DNA of 64,000 bases from Lignipirellula cremea (lineage in GTDB: Bacteria; Planctomycetota; Planctomycetia; Pirellulales; Pirellulaceae), in NCBI RefSeq assembly GCF_007751035.1, contig NZ_CP036433.1, positions 1,717,001-1,781,000 of the forward strand. Reading direction: 5' to 3'. Numbering within the stretch: position 1 is the first letter of the stretch; every line of letters starts with the position of its first letter. Positions 8,545-17,495 of this stretch are shown piece after piece. The position numbers and the translations under genes are program-made. The notes beneath the pieces are model-generated. The model searched no databases. It was not told where the DNA came from and saw only the letters and a program-made list of their open reading frames with translations.

Positions 8545-9078
8545 CTAGCCGGCGAGGCGAGCGATGCGATTGACGGGGAACTCCGCTTCCTGCACAGCCT
8601 GATAGCGGTACTGCATCAGGTAGGCGTCTTCGGTGGTGTCGTCGTAGTAATCGCGCAATACGGAAACCGCACGGAAACCGGCTTTGCGGAAGAACAGTTG
8701 GGCGTCGAGATTGGTCTCGCGCACTTCCAGCAGGATGCGATTCCGCCGCTGGGGCGAAAGCTTTCCAATCAATTTGTCGACCATTTGCACGCCCACATGC
8801 AGGCGCCGCATGGCGGGGGCGACAGCGAAATTGAGAATGTGCAGCTGGTTTTTGTGCAACTCATAGATCATGAAGCCCACGACCTGATCGTCGCGTTCGG
8901 CCACCATGCCTATACAATTCCGTTGGCGCAAACAGCGGATGAAATCCTCTTCAGTCCAAGGAAATTCAAAGCTGCCTTTTTCGATCCCCAGCACTTCCGG
9001 CATATCGCGGCGAATCATCCAGCGAATATGAACGGGCGTATCTTGTTGTGGTGGGGTGGGTTCTTGCTGACGAGACAT
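8545..9078 (-). CDS. rimI: RimI-like protein N-acetyltransferase
   Basis: The protein (177 aa) resembles RimI, which acetylates the N-terminal alanine of ribosomal protein S18. Family signs are RDMPEVLGIEKGSFEFPWTE near the N-terminus, VVGFMIYEL, the motif A region LNFAVAPAMRRLHVGVQM and the C-terminal LEVRETNLDAQLFFRKAGF block. Motif A is looser than the usual RGxGIG. The neighbouring tsaB or tsaD genes often seen with rimI are absent. A GGAGG precedes the ATG by about eleven bases. Confidence in GNAT is high. The RimI assignment is probable. Confidence 0.82.
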   Translation of the reverse strand: MSRQQEPTPPQQDTPVHIRWMIRRDMPEVLGIEKGSFEFPWTEEDFIRCLRQRNCIGMVAERDDQVVGFMIYELHKNQLHILNFAVAPAMRRLHVGVQMVDKLIGKLSPQRRNRILLEVRETNLDAQLFFRKAGFRAVSVLRDYYDDTTEDAYLMQYRYQAVQEAEFPVNRIARLAG

Positions 9079-9658
9079 TGTGACCGGCTACCTCCTGCAA
9101 CGCGAACAGACGTCTCTGGTGATTAGTCATGGATGGGTCGTGGACGGAGCAAGACGAAAAGAACGCTTTTTCAGGGCATTCTCGCCAATTTCAGCTCGTC
9201 GTCGCGCCGCTCAGCGACCGCGGGTGTACAGTACCAGAAGCCCCAATGTCGGCAAATAGCAATCACCAGGCTGGCCTGTCCAGGTCGATAACCGGACTGG
9301 TCGTTTCCCACGGGAAGCACCGCCGTGCATCTTTCTTTCGGCGAAGATTTTTGAGAAAATATCGGCTGTGCTCCTCGCGGTCTGGCGTCGATTTCCTGAC
9401 AGAAAACGTTCGATTGGCGGTGTCTGGTAGCCCTCCGCAGTGGGAAACCCAGGCGAATGCGACTGGCAGTACGTCCGTGCATGCCAGGGGCCGATCCTTC
9501 GGCTAGAATGACTCCAGGTCGAGTGGGCGAACGCGCACCCTGACGGAGCTCGGTCCGCCCGATAGATCCAGGCCCCAAGCGCGGCCATTGGCGCCGCCGA
9601 CAAAACGCTGGTACGCTTCCTTGTTCACTCTCCGATTCTGGCTTCAACGAAAACGATT
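9079..9658. other. 580-bp intergenic region before the kinase gene
   Basis: This is a divergent gap between rimI and the Ser/Thr kinase. I see no gene-sized frame with normal codon use, no tRNA, no clear promoter pair and no strong hairpin. It must contain promoters for both flanking genes. Confidence 0.5.
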
Positions 9659-11917
9659 ATGAACGATTCCCATAGTTTGTCGGCCGACGACCAGCGAATC
9701 GTGGATGACTGGGCCGAACGCTGGCATGCTCTGCGCGACCAGGGAAGAGACGTCGACCTGACGGACCTTTGTCGTGAACGGCCCGACCTCCAGCCGGCCC
9801 TGCAGAAACGGATCGACGCCCTCCAACACGAAAACGCCCCCGCCGACAGTAACGTTGATCAGGTAGACGCTGACGACGACGCCGACGTTTTCGCCGAATC
9901 GTTCAAAGAGTCGCTGATCTGCGATTCACACTATGTCAATTTGTTGCACCACTCCCGCGGCGGGCTGGGAACCGTTTATACGGCGCACGACTTGCGACTG
10001 CATCGTGATGTGGCGGTGAAGTTCATCCACCGCCGCTTTGTCCGCGATGATGAAAAACGGTCGCGGTTCCTGGCCGAACAGGAAATCACCGGGCGCCTGG
10101 ATCATCCGGGAATTGTGCCCGTCCATGGCGCCGGGGAAACGCCGCAGGGACGTCCCTTTTATGTGATGCGGTTCATCGACGGCAAAACGCTGGAAGATGC
10201 GATTGTCGCCTATCATAAACGTCTGGCGAAGAAGAAAAGTGCGCCCGGCCGGAACGCCGAGTTGGCGTTGCAGTTTCGCGATCTGCTGACCCGGTTTGTT
10301 TCTGTCTGCAAAACGATCGCTTACGCGCACAAGCGGGGGATCGCCCATTGCGACGTGAAGCCCGACAATGTCATGATCGGCCGGTATGGGGAAACGACGG
10401 TCGTCGACTGGGGGCTGGCGACCTCGTTCAGTCGGGACAAATCGGCCAAAGAGAGCGGCGAAAAAACGCTCATGCTGCACAGTGTCGACACCAGCGTTCT
10501 CAAGGCCAAAGGGATCGAAGGCACGCCCCGCTACATGAGCCCGGAACGGGCCCAGGGGAAAACCAATCTCGGTCCCCATACCGATGTTTATGCCCTGGGT
10601 GTCATGCTCTATCGCATTCTCACCGGCGAGTATCCCTTTAATGCGGCCGACGATCATGAGGTGCTTAACCGGATTGTCGACGGCAACTTTACTCCGCCGC
10701 AGCAACACAAACCGAGCCTGCCGGGGCCGCTGTGCGAGGTTTGCCTGAAGGCGATGTCCCGCAACCCCGACGAGCGCCACGACTCGGCCATATCGTTGGC
10801 GGAAGACGTCGAGAAATTCCTGGCCGACGAAGCCATTCCCGGCCAGCATGAATCTGTTTCCAGAAAGTTCGCCCGCTGGACCCGCCATCATCGCAAGGCG
10901 GTGCAGTCGAGCCTGGCGCTGCTGCTCCTGCTGTTCGCCGCATCGGCCACCATGGCGGCGCTGTATTTCCAGGCGGCCGCCAGTGAGAAGGTCGCCTTTG
11001 AAGAAGCCCGTACGGCCCGCCAGGAAGGACTGCGGTTTTCGGCGCGGCTGGCGGCAGGCGTCGTCACGCGGGAACTGGAGCGGCGCTTCGACATTCTGCA
11101 GAACGAAACCCGTTCCGGCGAACTGGCCACACTGGTGGCGGCCGTCAAACCCGACGACCCCATGCCAGCCAAAGCGGTCCAGGAATGGATCATCAGCAAA
11201 CACACCAACTACCAGGACCTGGCCAAGGCTTACTCCTGGTTCATCACCGATCGGAGCGGGCGGCAGATTGCCCGGGCTCCGCTGTACGACGAATTTGAAG
11301 AGCTCCACGCCAGCGTCGGCGCTGACTACAGCCATCGCGATTATTTCCACGGTCAGGGGCCCGACTTCAAGCAGCCTGCGGAAGGCCTGCCGAAGATCAT
11401 CACCGAGCCGCACGTTTCGGCAGCCTTTCTGGCTACCAACAAGAATCATGTGGTGACCCTGTCGATTCCTATCAAGGATATGTCGGGCGCCTCCCCGCGG
11501 ATCGTCGGCGAACTGGCGATGGTGATCGAAGTCGGCAACCTGGGGCTGATGCGGCTGGATCTGGGCGAAAACCGGCGGGTGGTGCTGATCTCTTTAAAAG
11601 AAGACCAGGTCCCTCTGGCGATCGATACCGACCAGCCCTTCGGCTTGCTGCTGGACCACCCGGAGATCGCCTCGATGGGCGCCAACCGGGACAAGGTCTA
11701 TCGAATGGGTCCAAAGGTGTTGACCGAGCTGCAGGCCTGGATGGATAAGACCCAGCAGGACAACATTAGCTTCCCGCCGCGTGAGTCGCTGTTCATTTCC
11801 GACTATGTGGATCCGGTCGACGCCGACAAAGAATCCCACTGGATGGCGTCCTTCTCTCCGGTCGCTCTGCGGCGGAAAGCGATCGGCTGGGCCGTCGCGG
11901 TGCAGGAACCGCCGTAA
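9659..11917 (+). CDS. Transmembrane Ser/Thr protein kinase with C-terminal sensor domain
   Basis: The protein has 752 residues. An acidic N-terminal region (1-90) precedes a Hanks-type kinase domain of about 93-390: glycine loop GGLGTVY (101-107), VAVKF lysine 121, catalytic loop HCDVKPDN (230-237), DWG (250-252) in place of DFG, and SPE (294-296). The catalytic Asp, Lys and metal Asp are all present, so it should be active, though HRD is HCD. One membrane helix (about 417-437) leads to an extracytoplasmic domain of about 300 residues with a double-Cache-like look (RFDILQNETRS, ADYSHRDYF, VVTLSIPI, MVIEVGNLG). The architecture suggests an external ligand controls phosphorylation. Confidence 0.9.
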   Translation: MNDSHSLSADDQRIVDDWAERWHALRDQGRDVDLTDLCRERPDLQPALQKRIDALQHENAPADSNVDQVDADDDADVFAESFKESLICDSHYVNLLHHSRGGLGTVYTAHDLRLHRDVAVKFIHRRFVRDDEKRSRFLAEQEITGRLDHPGIVPVHGAGETPQGRPFYVMRFIDGKTLEDAIVAYHKRLAKKKSAPGRNAELALQFRDLLTRFVSVCKTIAYAHKRGIAHCDVKPDNVMIGRYGETTVVDWGLATSFSRDKSAKESGEKTLMLHSVDTSVLKAKGIEGTPRYMSPERAQGKTNLGPHTDVYALGVMLYRILTGEYPFNAADDHEVLNRIVDGNFTPPQQHKPSLPGPLCEVCLKAMSRNPDERHDSAISLAEDVEKFLADEAIPGQHESVSRKFARWTRHHRKAVQSSLALLLLLFAASATMAALYFQAAASEKVAFEEARTARQEGLRFSARLAAGVVTRELERRFDILQNETRSGELATLVAAVKPDDPMPAKAVQEWIISKHTNYQDLAKAYSWFITDRSGRQIARAPLYDEFEELHASVGADYSHRDYFHGQGPDFKQPAEGLPKIITEPHVSAAFLATNKNHVVTLSIPIKDMSGASPRIVGELAMVIEVGNLGLMRLDLGENRRVVLISLKEDQVPLAIDTDQPFGLLLDHPEIASMGANRDKVYRMGPKVLTELQAWMDKTQQDNISFPPRESLFISDYVDPVDADKESHWMASFSPVALRRKAIGWAVAVQEPP

Positions 11918-12465
11918 GCTTCACGGGCAACAGTCGACCAACAGGAGCTCCCTTGCTGCACGTCCGTTTGGCCGCAGGGACGGGCGCTCTTGGCTGTCGG
12001 CCATTTCCGGCCATCCTGCCAGAACGGCCTGGCGGGAACCGACCGCCGCCGCGCGCCTCCTGCTTCAGCTTGCATCCGCCAGGTGGGAACCAGAAGGGGC
12101 TGAGGGAATTCGTTGCTCCAGAAGATTTCTGCCAGGAAGACTCAAGTCGCCGTTCCCTTCTGGCCGCAAGTTGTCGCCGGCCGACAGTACCCCTTCTCTT
12201 GTGGTTAGTCTGCAGGATTTCCCACGAAACGCAGCGTTTTCTTCCATGCGGTGCACGGCCGCGACGGTCATGCGGACGCTGGCATTGCTAGCAGTCGTGC
12301 GCATTCCGAATGACCAGGCGCCATCGCCTAATCGTTCAATATTATCTGACATGCACAACAGGGCGATTCACGCGGGAACTTAACCTGGTGCGGGGCGGAT
12401 GCCGATTCCACTTCTCGCCCACGAACCGAAGCCCCTGTTCCTTCCTGCCCTGGAGAGGTTCGAAT
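11918..12465. other. 548-bp intergenic region
   Basis: Nothing coding is evident. Small inverted repeats around 11995-12020 (GGCCATTTCCGGCC) are unremarkable. It presumably holds the promoter for the 60-aa gene that follows. Confidence 0.45.
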
Positions 12466-12648
12466 ATGAGCACGACGCCCGCTCGAACCAGTTTGATTGA
12501 TGAGCTTGACACCCGCCAGAACGAAGTGCTTGACAAGCTTGACGAGCTGAACAAGCAGCTGGTCGAATTGCTGAAAAACTGCACCGTTTCCCGCGCTGAA
12601 TCGCCGCTGGAAGACGAAGATTCGCTGGAGCTGGCGACCGGCCAGTGA
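12466..12648 (+). CDS. Small coiled-coil protein of unknown function (60 aa)
   Basis: GGAGAGG lies eight bases before the ATG, giving a convincing start. The product is 60 residues, acidic and highly helical, with an amphipathic heptad-like core SLIDELDTRQNEVLDKLDEL and NKQLVELLKN, then a charged tail. No signal peptide or membrane segment is seen. Such peptides often dimerise or act as adaptors. I do not recognise a family. Codon use matches the neighbours, which supports a real gene. It stands alone between the kinase gene and the convergent DUF1501 gene. Confidence 0.7.
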   Translation: MSTTPARTSLIDELDTRQNEVLDKLDELNKQLVELLKNCTVSRAESPLEDEDSLELATGQ

Positions 12649-12729
12649 AGTTTCCCCTGGTTTTCTCCGCCAGGCATTTCCGCCGCGTATTTCCGTCCGA
12701 AGCTTCCGCCAAACTGCTTCCGCGAGTTC

Positions 12730-14190
12730 TTAGCGGAAGATTTCCTGCACAGGCCGGCCCTTGCCGTCTTCGGTCACATAGAACGGCCGGCCTTCGACTT
12801 CAAACTGGGTCTGCGGACTTACGCCCATCGCCGTCATGATGGTGGCGTGCAGATCGGTCACAGTGACCGGATTCTCGACCGCCACCAGCGGTCTTTCGTC
12901 GGCCGTCTTGCCGTACAAGAAGCCCTGCTTCACTCCGCCGCCGAACATCAGCACATTGGTGCCGCCGGTAAAGTGGCGATGCAAGCCGTAGTGTTTGGGC
13001 TCGCCCATCTGGTCGCCGCGGAAGGCGGCCTGGTCATTGGCATTGGAGCCGGGCTTCCCTTCAATCATGGCGTCGCGGCTGAATTCAGAAGCCACGATCA
13101 CCAGCGTGCGATCCAGCAGTCCCCGCGCTTCCAGGTCGAGAATCAGCTGCGCGATCGGACGATCCATTTCGCCGTGCATGCGATCCACCGTCGCGTGCCC
13201 ATCGGCATGCGTATCCCAGTGCAGGAACGGGACGTACTCCGTCGTCACTTCCACAAACCGGGCGCCCGACTCCACCAGCCTGCGGGCCAGCAAACAGCCG
13301 CGGCCAAAGCGGCCCGTATCGTATTTCTCAAAACTCTCTTTCGGCTCCAGGCTGATATCGAACGCCTGGCGATCCTTTGACGAGAGCAGTCGATAGGCAT
13401 TGTCGAACGAGCGGAGCAGCGATTCCTGCTGGAAGTCGCTGGCGTATTCCCGATGGGGACTCTGGTCGACCAGCTGGCGGAACAGCTTGTCGCGACTGGC
13501 GAAGCGGTTCGCCGTCATGCCGGCGGGCGGCTGCACCGAGGCGGCTGCGTCTTCGGGAAACGGCAGGTTCATCGGGCCGAACTCGCTGCCTAGAAAACCG
13601 GCGGTGGTGAACGCCTTGAGCTCTTCTTTTTCGCCCACCCCTTCAAGTCGCTGGCCGATGTTGATAAACGCCGGCATGACCGGATTCCGCGGTCCCAGCA
13701 CGCGCGCCATCCAGGAACCCAGATGCGGGCAGGCAACCGTTTGCGGCGGCACATAGCCGGTGTGCCAGTGGTACTGGTGGCGGGAGTGCAGGATGCTGCC
13801 GAGGTCGGGCTGGACGGCCGAACGGATCAGCGTGGCGCGGTCCATCACCTGGCCGATCTGTTCCAGCCCCTGGCAGATTTTGATGTTATCGACAGCCGTA
13901 TCGATGGCGGGGAACGTGCTCAGCACTTTGCTGACCGACAGCCCTTTCTCGTACGGCAGGTAGCGTTTGGGATCGAACGTTTCCGGCGCCGCCATGCCGC
14001 CGGCCATCCAGATCAGAATGCAGGCGTCGGCTTTGGCGGGCGGATGCACCACCTCGGCGGAAGCGGTCGAGGTCTGCGGCGCACCGGCCATCCAGGCGGC
14101 TGTACCGGCGGCGGCCAGCTGCTGCAGAAAGCGGCGGCGCACCAGCGGTTCGGGACCCGTCGCATCAAATTCAGAAGGCGTTGTCAGCAT
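12730..14190 (-). CDS. DUF1501 domain-containing secreted protein
   Basis: The protein (486 aa) has a Tat-type export signal (RRRFLQQLAAAGTAAWM around residues 18-34). It is a member of DUF1501, an alkaline-phosphatase-fold family expanded in planctomycetes. Matching blocks include the ILIWMAGGMAAPETFDPK region, HSRHQYHWHTGY, GCLLARRLVESGARFVEV, WDTHADGH and VIVASEFSRD. The family usually pairs with DUF1549/DUF1553 cytochrome proteins, but none adjoins this copy. The enzymatic role is not established. Confidence 0.92.
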   Translation of the reverse strand: MLTTPSEFDATGPEPLVRRRFLQQLAAAGTAAWMAGAPQTSTASAEVVHPPAKADACILIWMAGGMAAPETFDPKRYLPYEKGLSVSKVLSTFPAIDTAVDNIKICQGLEQIGQVMDRATLIRSAVQPDLGSILHSRHQYHWHTGYVPPQTVACPHLGSWMARVLGPRNPVMPAFINIGQRLEGVGEKEELKAFTTAGFLGSEFGPMNLPFPEDAAASVQPPAGMTANRFASRDKLFRQLVDQSPHREYASDFQQESLLRSFDNAYRLLSSKDRQAFDISLEPKESFEKYDTGRFGRGCLLARRLVESGARFVEVTTEYVPFLHWDTHADGHATVDRMHGEMDRPIAQLILDLEARGLLDRTLVIVASEFSRDAMIEGKPGSNANDQAAFRGDQMGEPKHYGLHRHFTGGTNVLMFGGGVKQGFLYGKTADERPLVAVENPVTVTDLHATIMTAMGVSPQTQFEVEGRPFYVTEDGKGRPVQEIFR

Positions 14191-14309
14191 GCTTTCGTAC
14201 CAGGAATTCCGGCGGCCGGCAGAAGGTTATCGCAGGCAGGCGCCAGAGGAAAGGATTCGGGCGATTCATCATATAAAGACCAGGCAAGCTTGTTCCACAG
14301 CTGACCAGG

Positions 14310-15272
14310 TCAGGGCGCGGGGTCGGCAGGCGGGGACGTTTCCGCAGAAGACGCTGGCGGGCTGTCGGTTGAAGGGGCGGTCGGCTTCGACAGCAACTGG
14401 GGCAGGACGCCATCGAGAAAGCGGGCCAGTCTGCCCGCTGCCGTACTGGCCTGTTCCTGCAGGTTCCACATATCCTTCACGCTGGACGGTCGCTGCATCA
14501 GGGCGCCGAGTCCGGCCCCTAGTTTTCCCGCCAGCGATTTCTGGGCCAGCAGTTTTTCTACTTCAATCGGTAAGGCGTCGTCGACGGCGTCGGTAATCAC
14601 GCGAACGGACAGAAAGCGGGTGCGCGTCTGGATGCACGCCAGGGCGACTGCCATCGTTTCCATATCACAGGCGAGGGCCTGGTGCTCTACGCCCAGCCGC
14701 TGCTTCTCGTCCGTCTCGCGGATGATGTGATCCACCGTGAGCAGTCGACCGACATGCAGCCCTTTGACTGCTTTGGCGGCGGCCGCATCCATCTGCAGTG
14801 GAATAGCCAGGTGCTGGTCGTGAAGATCGGCGACCGCATCCGCCATGACGATATGCCCCCGGTGCAGCGCTTCGTTCAGGCCGCCGGCAAACCCGGCGGA
14901 AAGCACCCAGGCGGGACGATGGATGGCGATCGCAGCGGTCGTCGCCTTGCCGGCCGCTTCCACGCCGACGCCCGACTCCACCAGGGCGACGCGGCGGCCG
15001 CCGATCAGGCCGATCCGCTCCACCATGCCAGGCAGTCGCGTAACCACGACCTCGGTCATCCGCCGGACCACGTCGGTCGCTTCCAGCCCCAGGGCGAATA
15101 CCATCAGCACGTCGCACGGGGGCAGCTGCTGCGATTCTTCCAGCTTGCCGGCCGCGGCCGCCAGCCGCAGCTCCTTCCGCTGCTCTTCCGCCGCTTGCGC
15201 TTCGACGCGTTTTTCGGCCGCTTCCTGCAGCACCTGATTGACCAAACCCCGGAACCACATGCGTTCGCTCAC
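14310..15272 (-). CDS. Nucleoside phosphorylase / MTA-SAH nucleosidase-like protein
   Basis: The protein (320 aa) has a purine nucleoside phosphorylase fold domain at about 50-255. It shows the glycine-rich VLSAGFAGGLNEALHRGHIV block, the purine-ribose glutamate in ACDMETMAVA and the catalytic aspartate in VRVITDAVDD. This fits 5'-methylthioadenosine/S-adenosylhomocysteine nucleosidases and related futalosine-type hydrolases. Extra segments are an N-terminal helical region rich in Glu and Ala (10-50) and a Pro/Ser-rich C-terminal tail. The start used is GTG. An ATG four codons later is possible. The exact substrate is open. Confidence 0.85.
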   Translation of the reverse strand: MSERMWFRGLVNQVLQEAAEKRVEAQAAEEQRKELRLAAAAGKLEESQQLPPCDVLMVFALGLEATDVVRRMTEVVVTRLPGMVERIGLIGGRRVALVESGVGVEAAGKATTAAIAIHRPAWVLSAGFAGGLNEALHRGHIVMADAVADLHDQHLAIPLQMDAAAAKAVKGLHVGRLLTVDHIIRETDEKQRLGVEHQALACDMETMAVALACIQTRTRFLSVRVITDAVDDALPIEVEKLLAQKSLAGKLGAGLGALMQRPSSVKDMWNLQEQASTAAGRLARFLDGVLPQLLSKPTAPSTDSPPASSAETSPPADPAP

Positions 15273-15498
15273 TGGGAAAAAGAAATCGTGACCCTTTCAA
15301 CATACACAGAAACCTCCCGCGCAGGAAATCCATGCCCCCTGTAATCCGGGCTTCAACGCCGCCTCAGCGACGGTTCGGCTTGACAAGAGAGGACGGTTAT
15401 CGCCGCAGGCGGAAGTCACTGTTCCTGCCCGGCTGCCTGGTCAGGACGACGTTGAATCGTGGACGGGAAAGGGCGCCCGATCCTGCGGGAAGATGGTG

Positions 15499-17256
15499 TC
15501 AGGCCGTGTCGAGCAGGGCGAGGCTGGGGGCGATCAGCTCAACTTGCTGCATCAGGTAACGTTTGACCTGGGCGGTCGTTTTGAACTGCAGTGTGCGTTC
15601 CAGGATTGCGCGGGCCTGTTCGGTCGTGACCAGGTTGGCCAGTTCTTTGATCGAAGGGATAAAAGAAGGGCTCATGCTGAACCCGACCAGCCCCATCCCC
15701 AGCAGCAGCAGGAAGGCTCGCGGACGACCGGCCATTTCTCCGCAGAGCGTGACCGGTTTTCCGGCCCGGTTGCAAGTGCGAATGACGTGCGTCAGCACTT
15801 TCAGCACGGCCGGAGCCAGCGGCTGGCAGAGATGGCTCACCTTGGGGTTGTCGCGATCAGCCGCCATCAGGTACTGCACCAGGTCGTTCGAGCCGATGGA
15901 GACGAAGTCGACGACTTCTAACATGGAATCGATCGATACGGCGGCGGCCGGCACTTCCAGCATCATGCCGATGGGCGTGCGGCCGTGCGCTTTCCCCTGT
16001 TTGTCCAGTTGCCTGGCGGCTTTCTTCACCATCGCGCGCAGGCGGCGCATCTCTTCGACGGTGGTAATCATGGGGAACATCAACCGCACCCGGCCCTCGG
16101 GCGAATCGGCGGCCGCCCGCAGCACGGCGCGGATCTGCGTCATGAAAAATTCGGGATGTTCAAACGACAGTCGAATGCTGCGCCAGCCCAGAAAGGGGTT
16201 TGCTTCCTGGTGATGGTGTCCCAGGTAGGGCACTGTTTTATCGCCGCCGATATCCAGCGTACGAATGGTCACCTGTTGATTGGGGCTGGCCTGGATAATG
16301 GCCCGGTACACCTGCAGTTGCTCTTCTTCATCGGGCACGTCGGGATGTGTCAGATACAGGTATTCAGTGCGGAACAGCCCCACGCCGGAAGCGCCCATGG
16401 CGACCGCGGCGTTGGCGTCGGCGACGCTGTTGATATTGGCTTCCAGCCGCAAGGCCAGGCCGTCGGCAGTGGAAGCGGGCAGATCGCGGTTTTCGGCCAG
16501 CTGGTCGCGCAGATCGCAAAACTCCCGTTCCAGCTTGCGAAAGGCGCTCAGCGTTTCCGAATCAGGGTTAATGATCAGGCTGCCCGTGCGTCCATCGACG
16601 ATCAGTGTATCGCCAGTGCGGATCTGCCGCAGGATGCCGCGTACGCCCGACACGGCCGGGATGCCCCGGCTACGGGCGATAATGGCCGCATGGCTGGTCT
16701 GGCTGCCTTTTTCCGTCACAATGCCCAGTACTTCGGCGTCGCCCAGCATGACGGCCTGGGAGGGCAGCAGCTCTCCAGCCACCACGATCAACGGTCCCGG
16801 CAGGGCGTCGGACTTGGGTTTAAGGACATCGCTCAGTTGGGCGCTTAGCCGTTCGACCACATCGCGTACATCGTTCAGACGCTCTTTGAGATAGTCGTCG
16901 TCCGTCTGGGCGAAAATGTCGGCGTATTCATCGATCAGCCGCTTGAGGGCCGCCTGGCTGGAGATACGATCGTTGACGATCCAACTACGGATTTTCTTGG
17001 TGAACGCCGAATCCCGCAGGATCGTCTCGTGCATGGCGAAGATCGAGGCGGCGTCGTTGCCGACCTGTACGGCCACCTTCCGCTGGAGCGCGCGGAGATC
17101 GTCCGCCACACGATCGCGGGCGGTTTCATATTTGGCGAGTTCCGCCGATACTTCGTTATCGCCCAGGCGCTTCAGGTTCGGCGCCACGAAAATCTCGTGG
17201 ATACAATACGCCTTGCCAATGGCGACTCCGGGGGAGACGGCAATGCCTTTTCGCAT
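15499..17256 (-). CDS. ptsI: PTS phosphoenolpyruvate-protein phosphotransferase (enzyme I)
   Basis: The protein (585 aa) takes phosphate from PEP and passes it to HPr. The N-terminal KGIAVSPGVAIGKA and the phospho-histidine motif GSQTSHAAIIARSRGIPAV are present, with the active histidine at residue 189. That is the same number as in the E. coli enzyme, which supports the ATG at 17256 over an in-frame start 20 codons upstream. The PEP-binding barrel shows FRTEYLYL, GGDKTVPYL, the RLMFPMIT block and the cysteine of VTLCGEMAG. No HPr or sugar-specific EII gene is in the window, so it may serve a regulatory phosphorelay. Confidence 0.95.
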   Translation of the reverse strand: MRKGIAVSPGVAIGKAYCIHEIFVAPNLKRLGDNEVSAELAKYETARDRVADDLRALQRKVAVQVGNDAASIFAMHETILRDSAFTKKIRSWIVNDRISSQAALKRLIDEYADIFAQTDDDYLKERLNDVRDVVERLSAQLSDVLKPKSDALPGPLIVVAGELLPSQAVMLGDAEVLGIVTEKGSQTSHAAIIARSRGIPAVSGVRGILRQIRTGDTLIVDGRTGSLIINPDSETLSAFRKLEREFCDLRDQLAENRDLPASTADGLALRLEANINSVADANAAVAMGASGVGLFRTEYLYLTHPDVPDEEEQLQVYRAIIQASPNQQVTIRTLDIGGDKTVPYLGHHHQEANPFLGWRSIRLSFEHPEFFMTQIRAVLRAAADSPEGRVRLMFPMITTVEEMRRLRAMVKKAARQLDKQGKAHGRTPIGMMLEVPAAAVSIDSMLEVVDFVSIGSNDLVQYLMAADRDNPKVSHLCQPLAPAVLKVLTHVIRTCNRAGKPVTLCGEMAGRPRAFLLLLGMGLVGFSMSPSFIPSIKELANLVTTEQARAILERTLQFKTTAQVKRYLMQQVELIAPSLALLDTA

Positions 17257-17405
17257 TTGTGAAATGTAGCACCGACCAGGGCGCCTGACAAACGCCCTTC
17301 GAAAGAGAACCGCCATCCAGGTGGACCGCGTGCCGGCGAATGTTTTGCCGGCCAGTTCGCGGAGAGCGATCGCAGAAGATTACGTGCGCCGCGTTACTCA
17401 TGGCG

Positions 17406-17435
17406 GGCGGCGGACGTCAAAGGACGTTCGCCGCC
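17406..17435. repeat. Strong 13-bp hairpin
   Basis: GGCGGCGGACGTC and GACGTTCGCCGCC pair around an AAAG loop with one G-U position. It lies 60 nt after the stop of the upstream minus-strand gene (17496). There is no T-run. It may stabilise the 3' end or act in Rho-dependent termination. Confidence 0.65.
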
Positions 17436-17495
17436 ATCGAATCGCGGCAATCGCCTTTGACGCCGCCGTATCGGAGTCTTGCCCGAACCGCTGAC

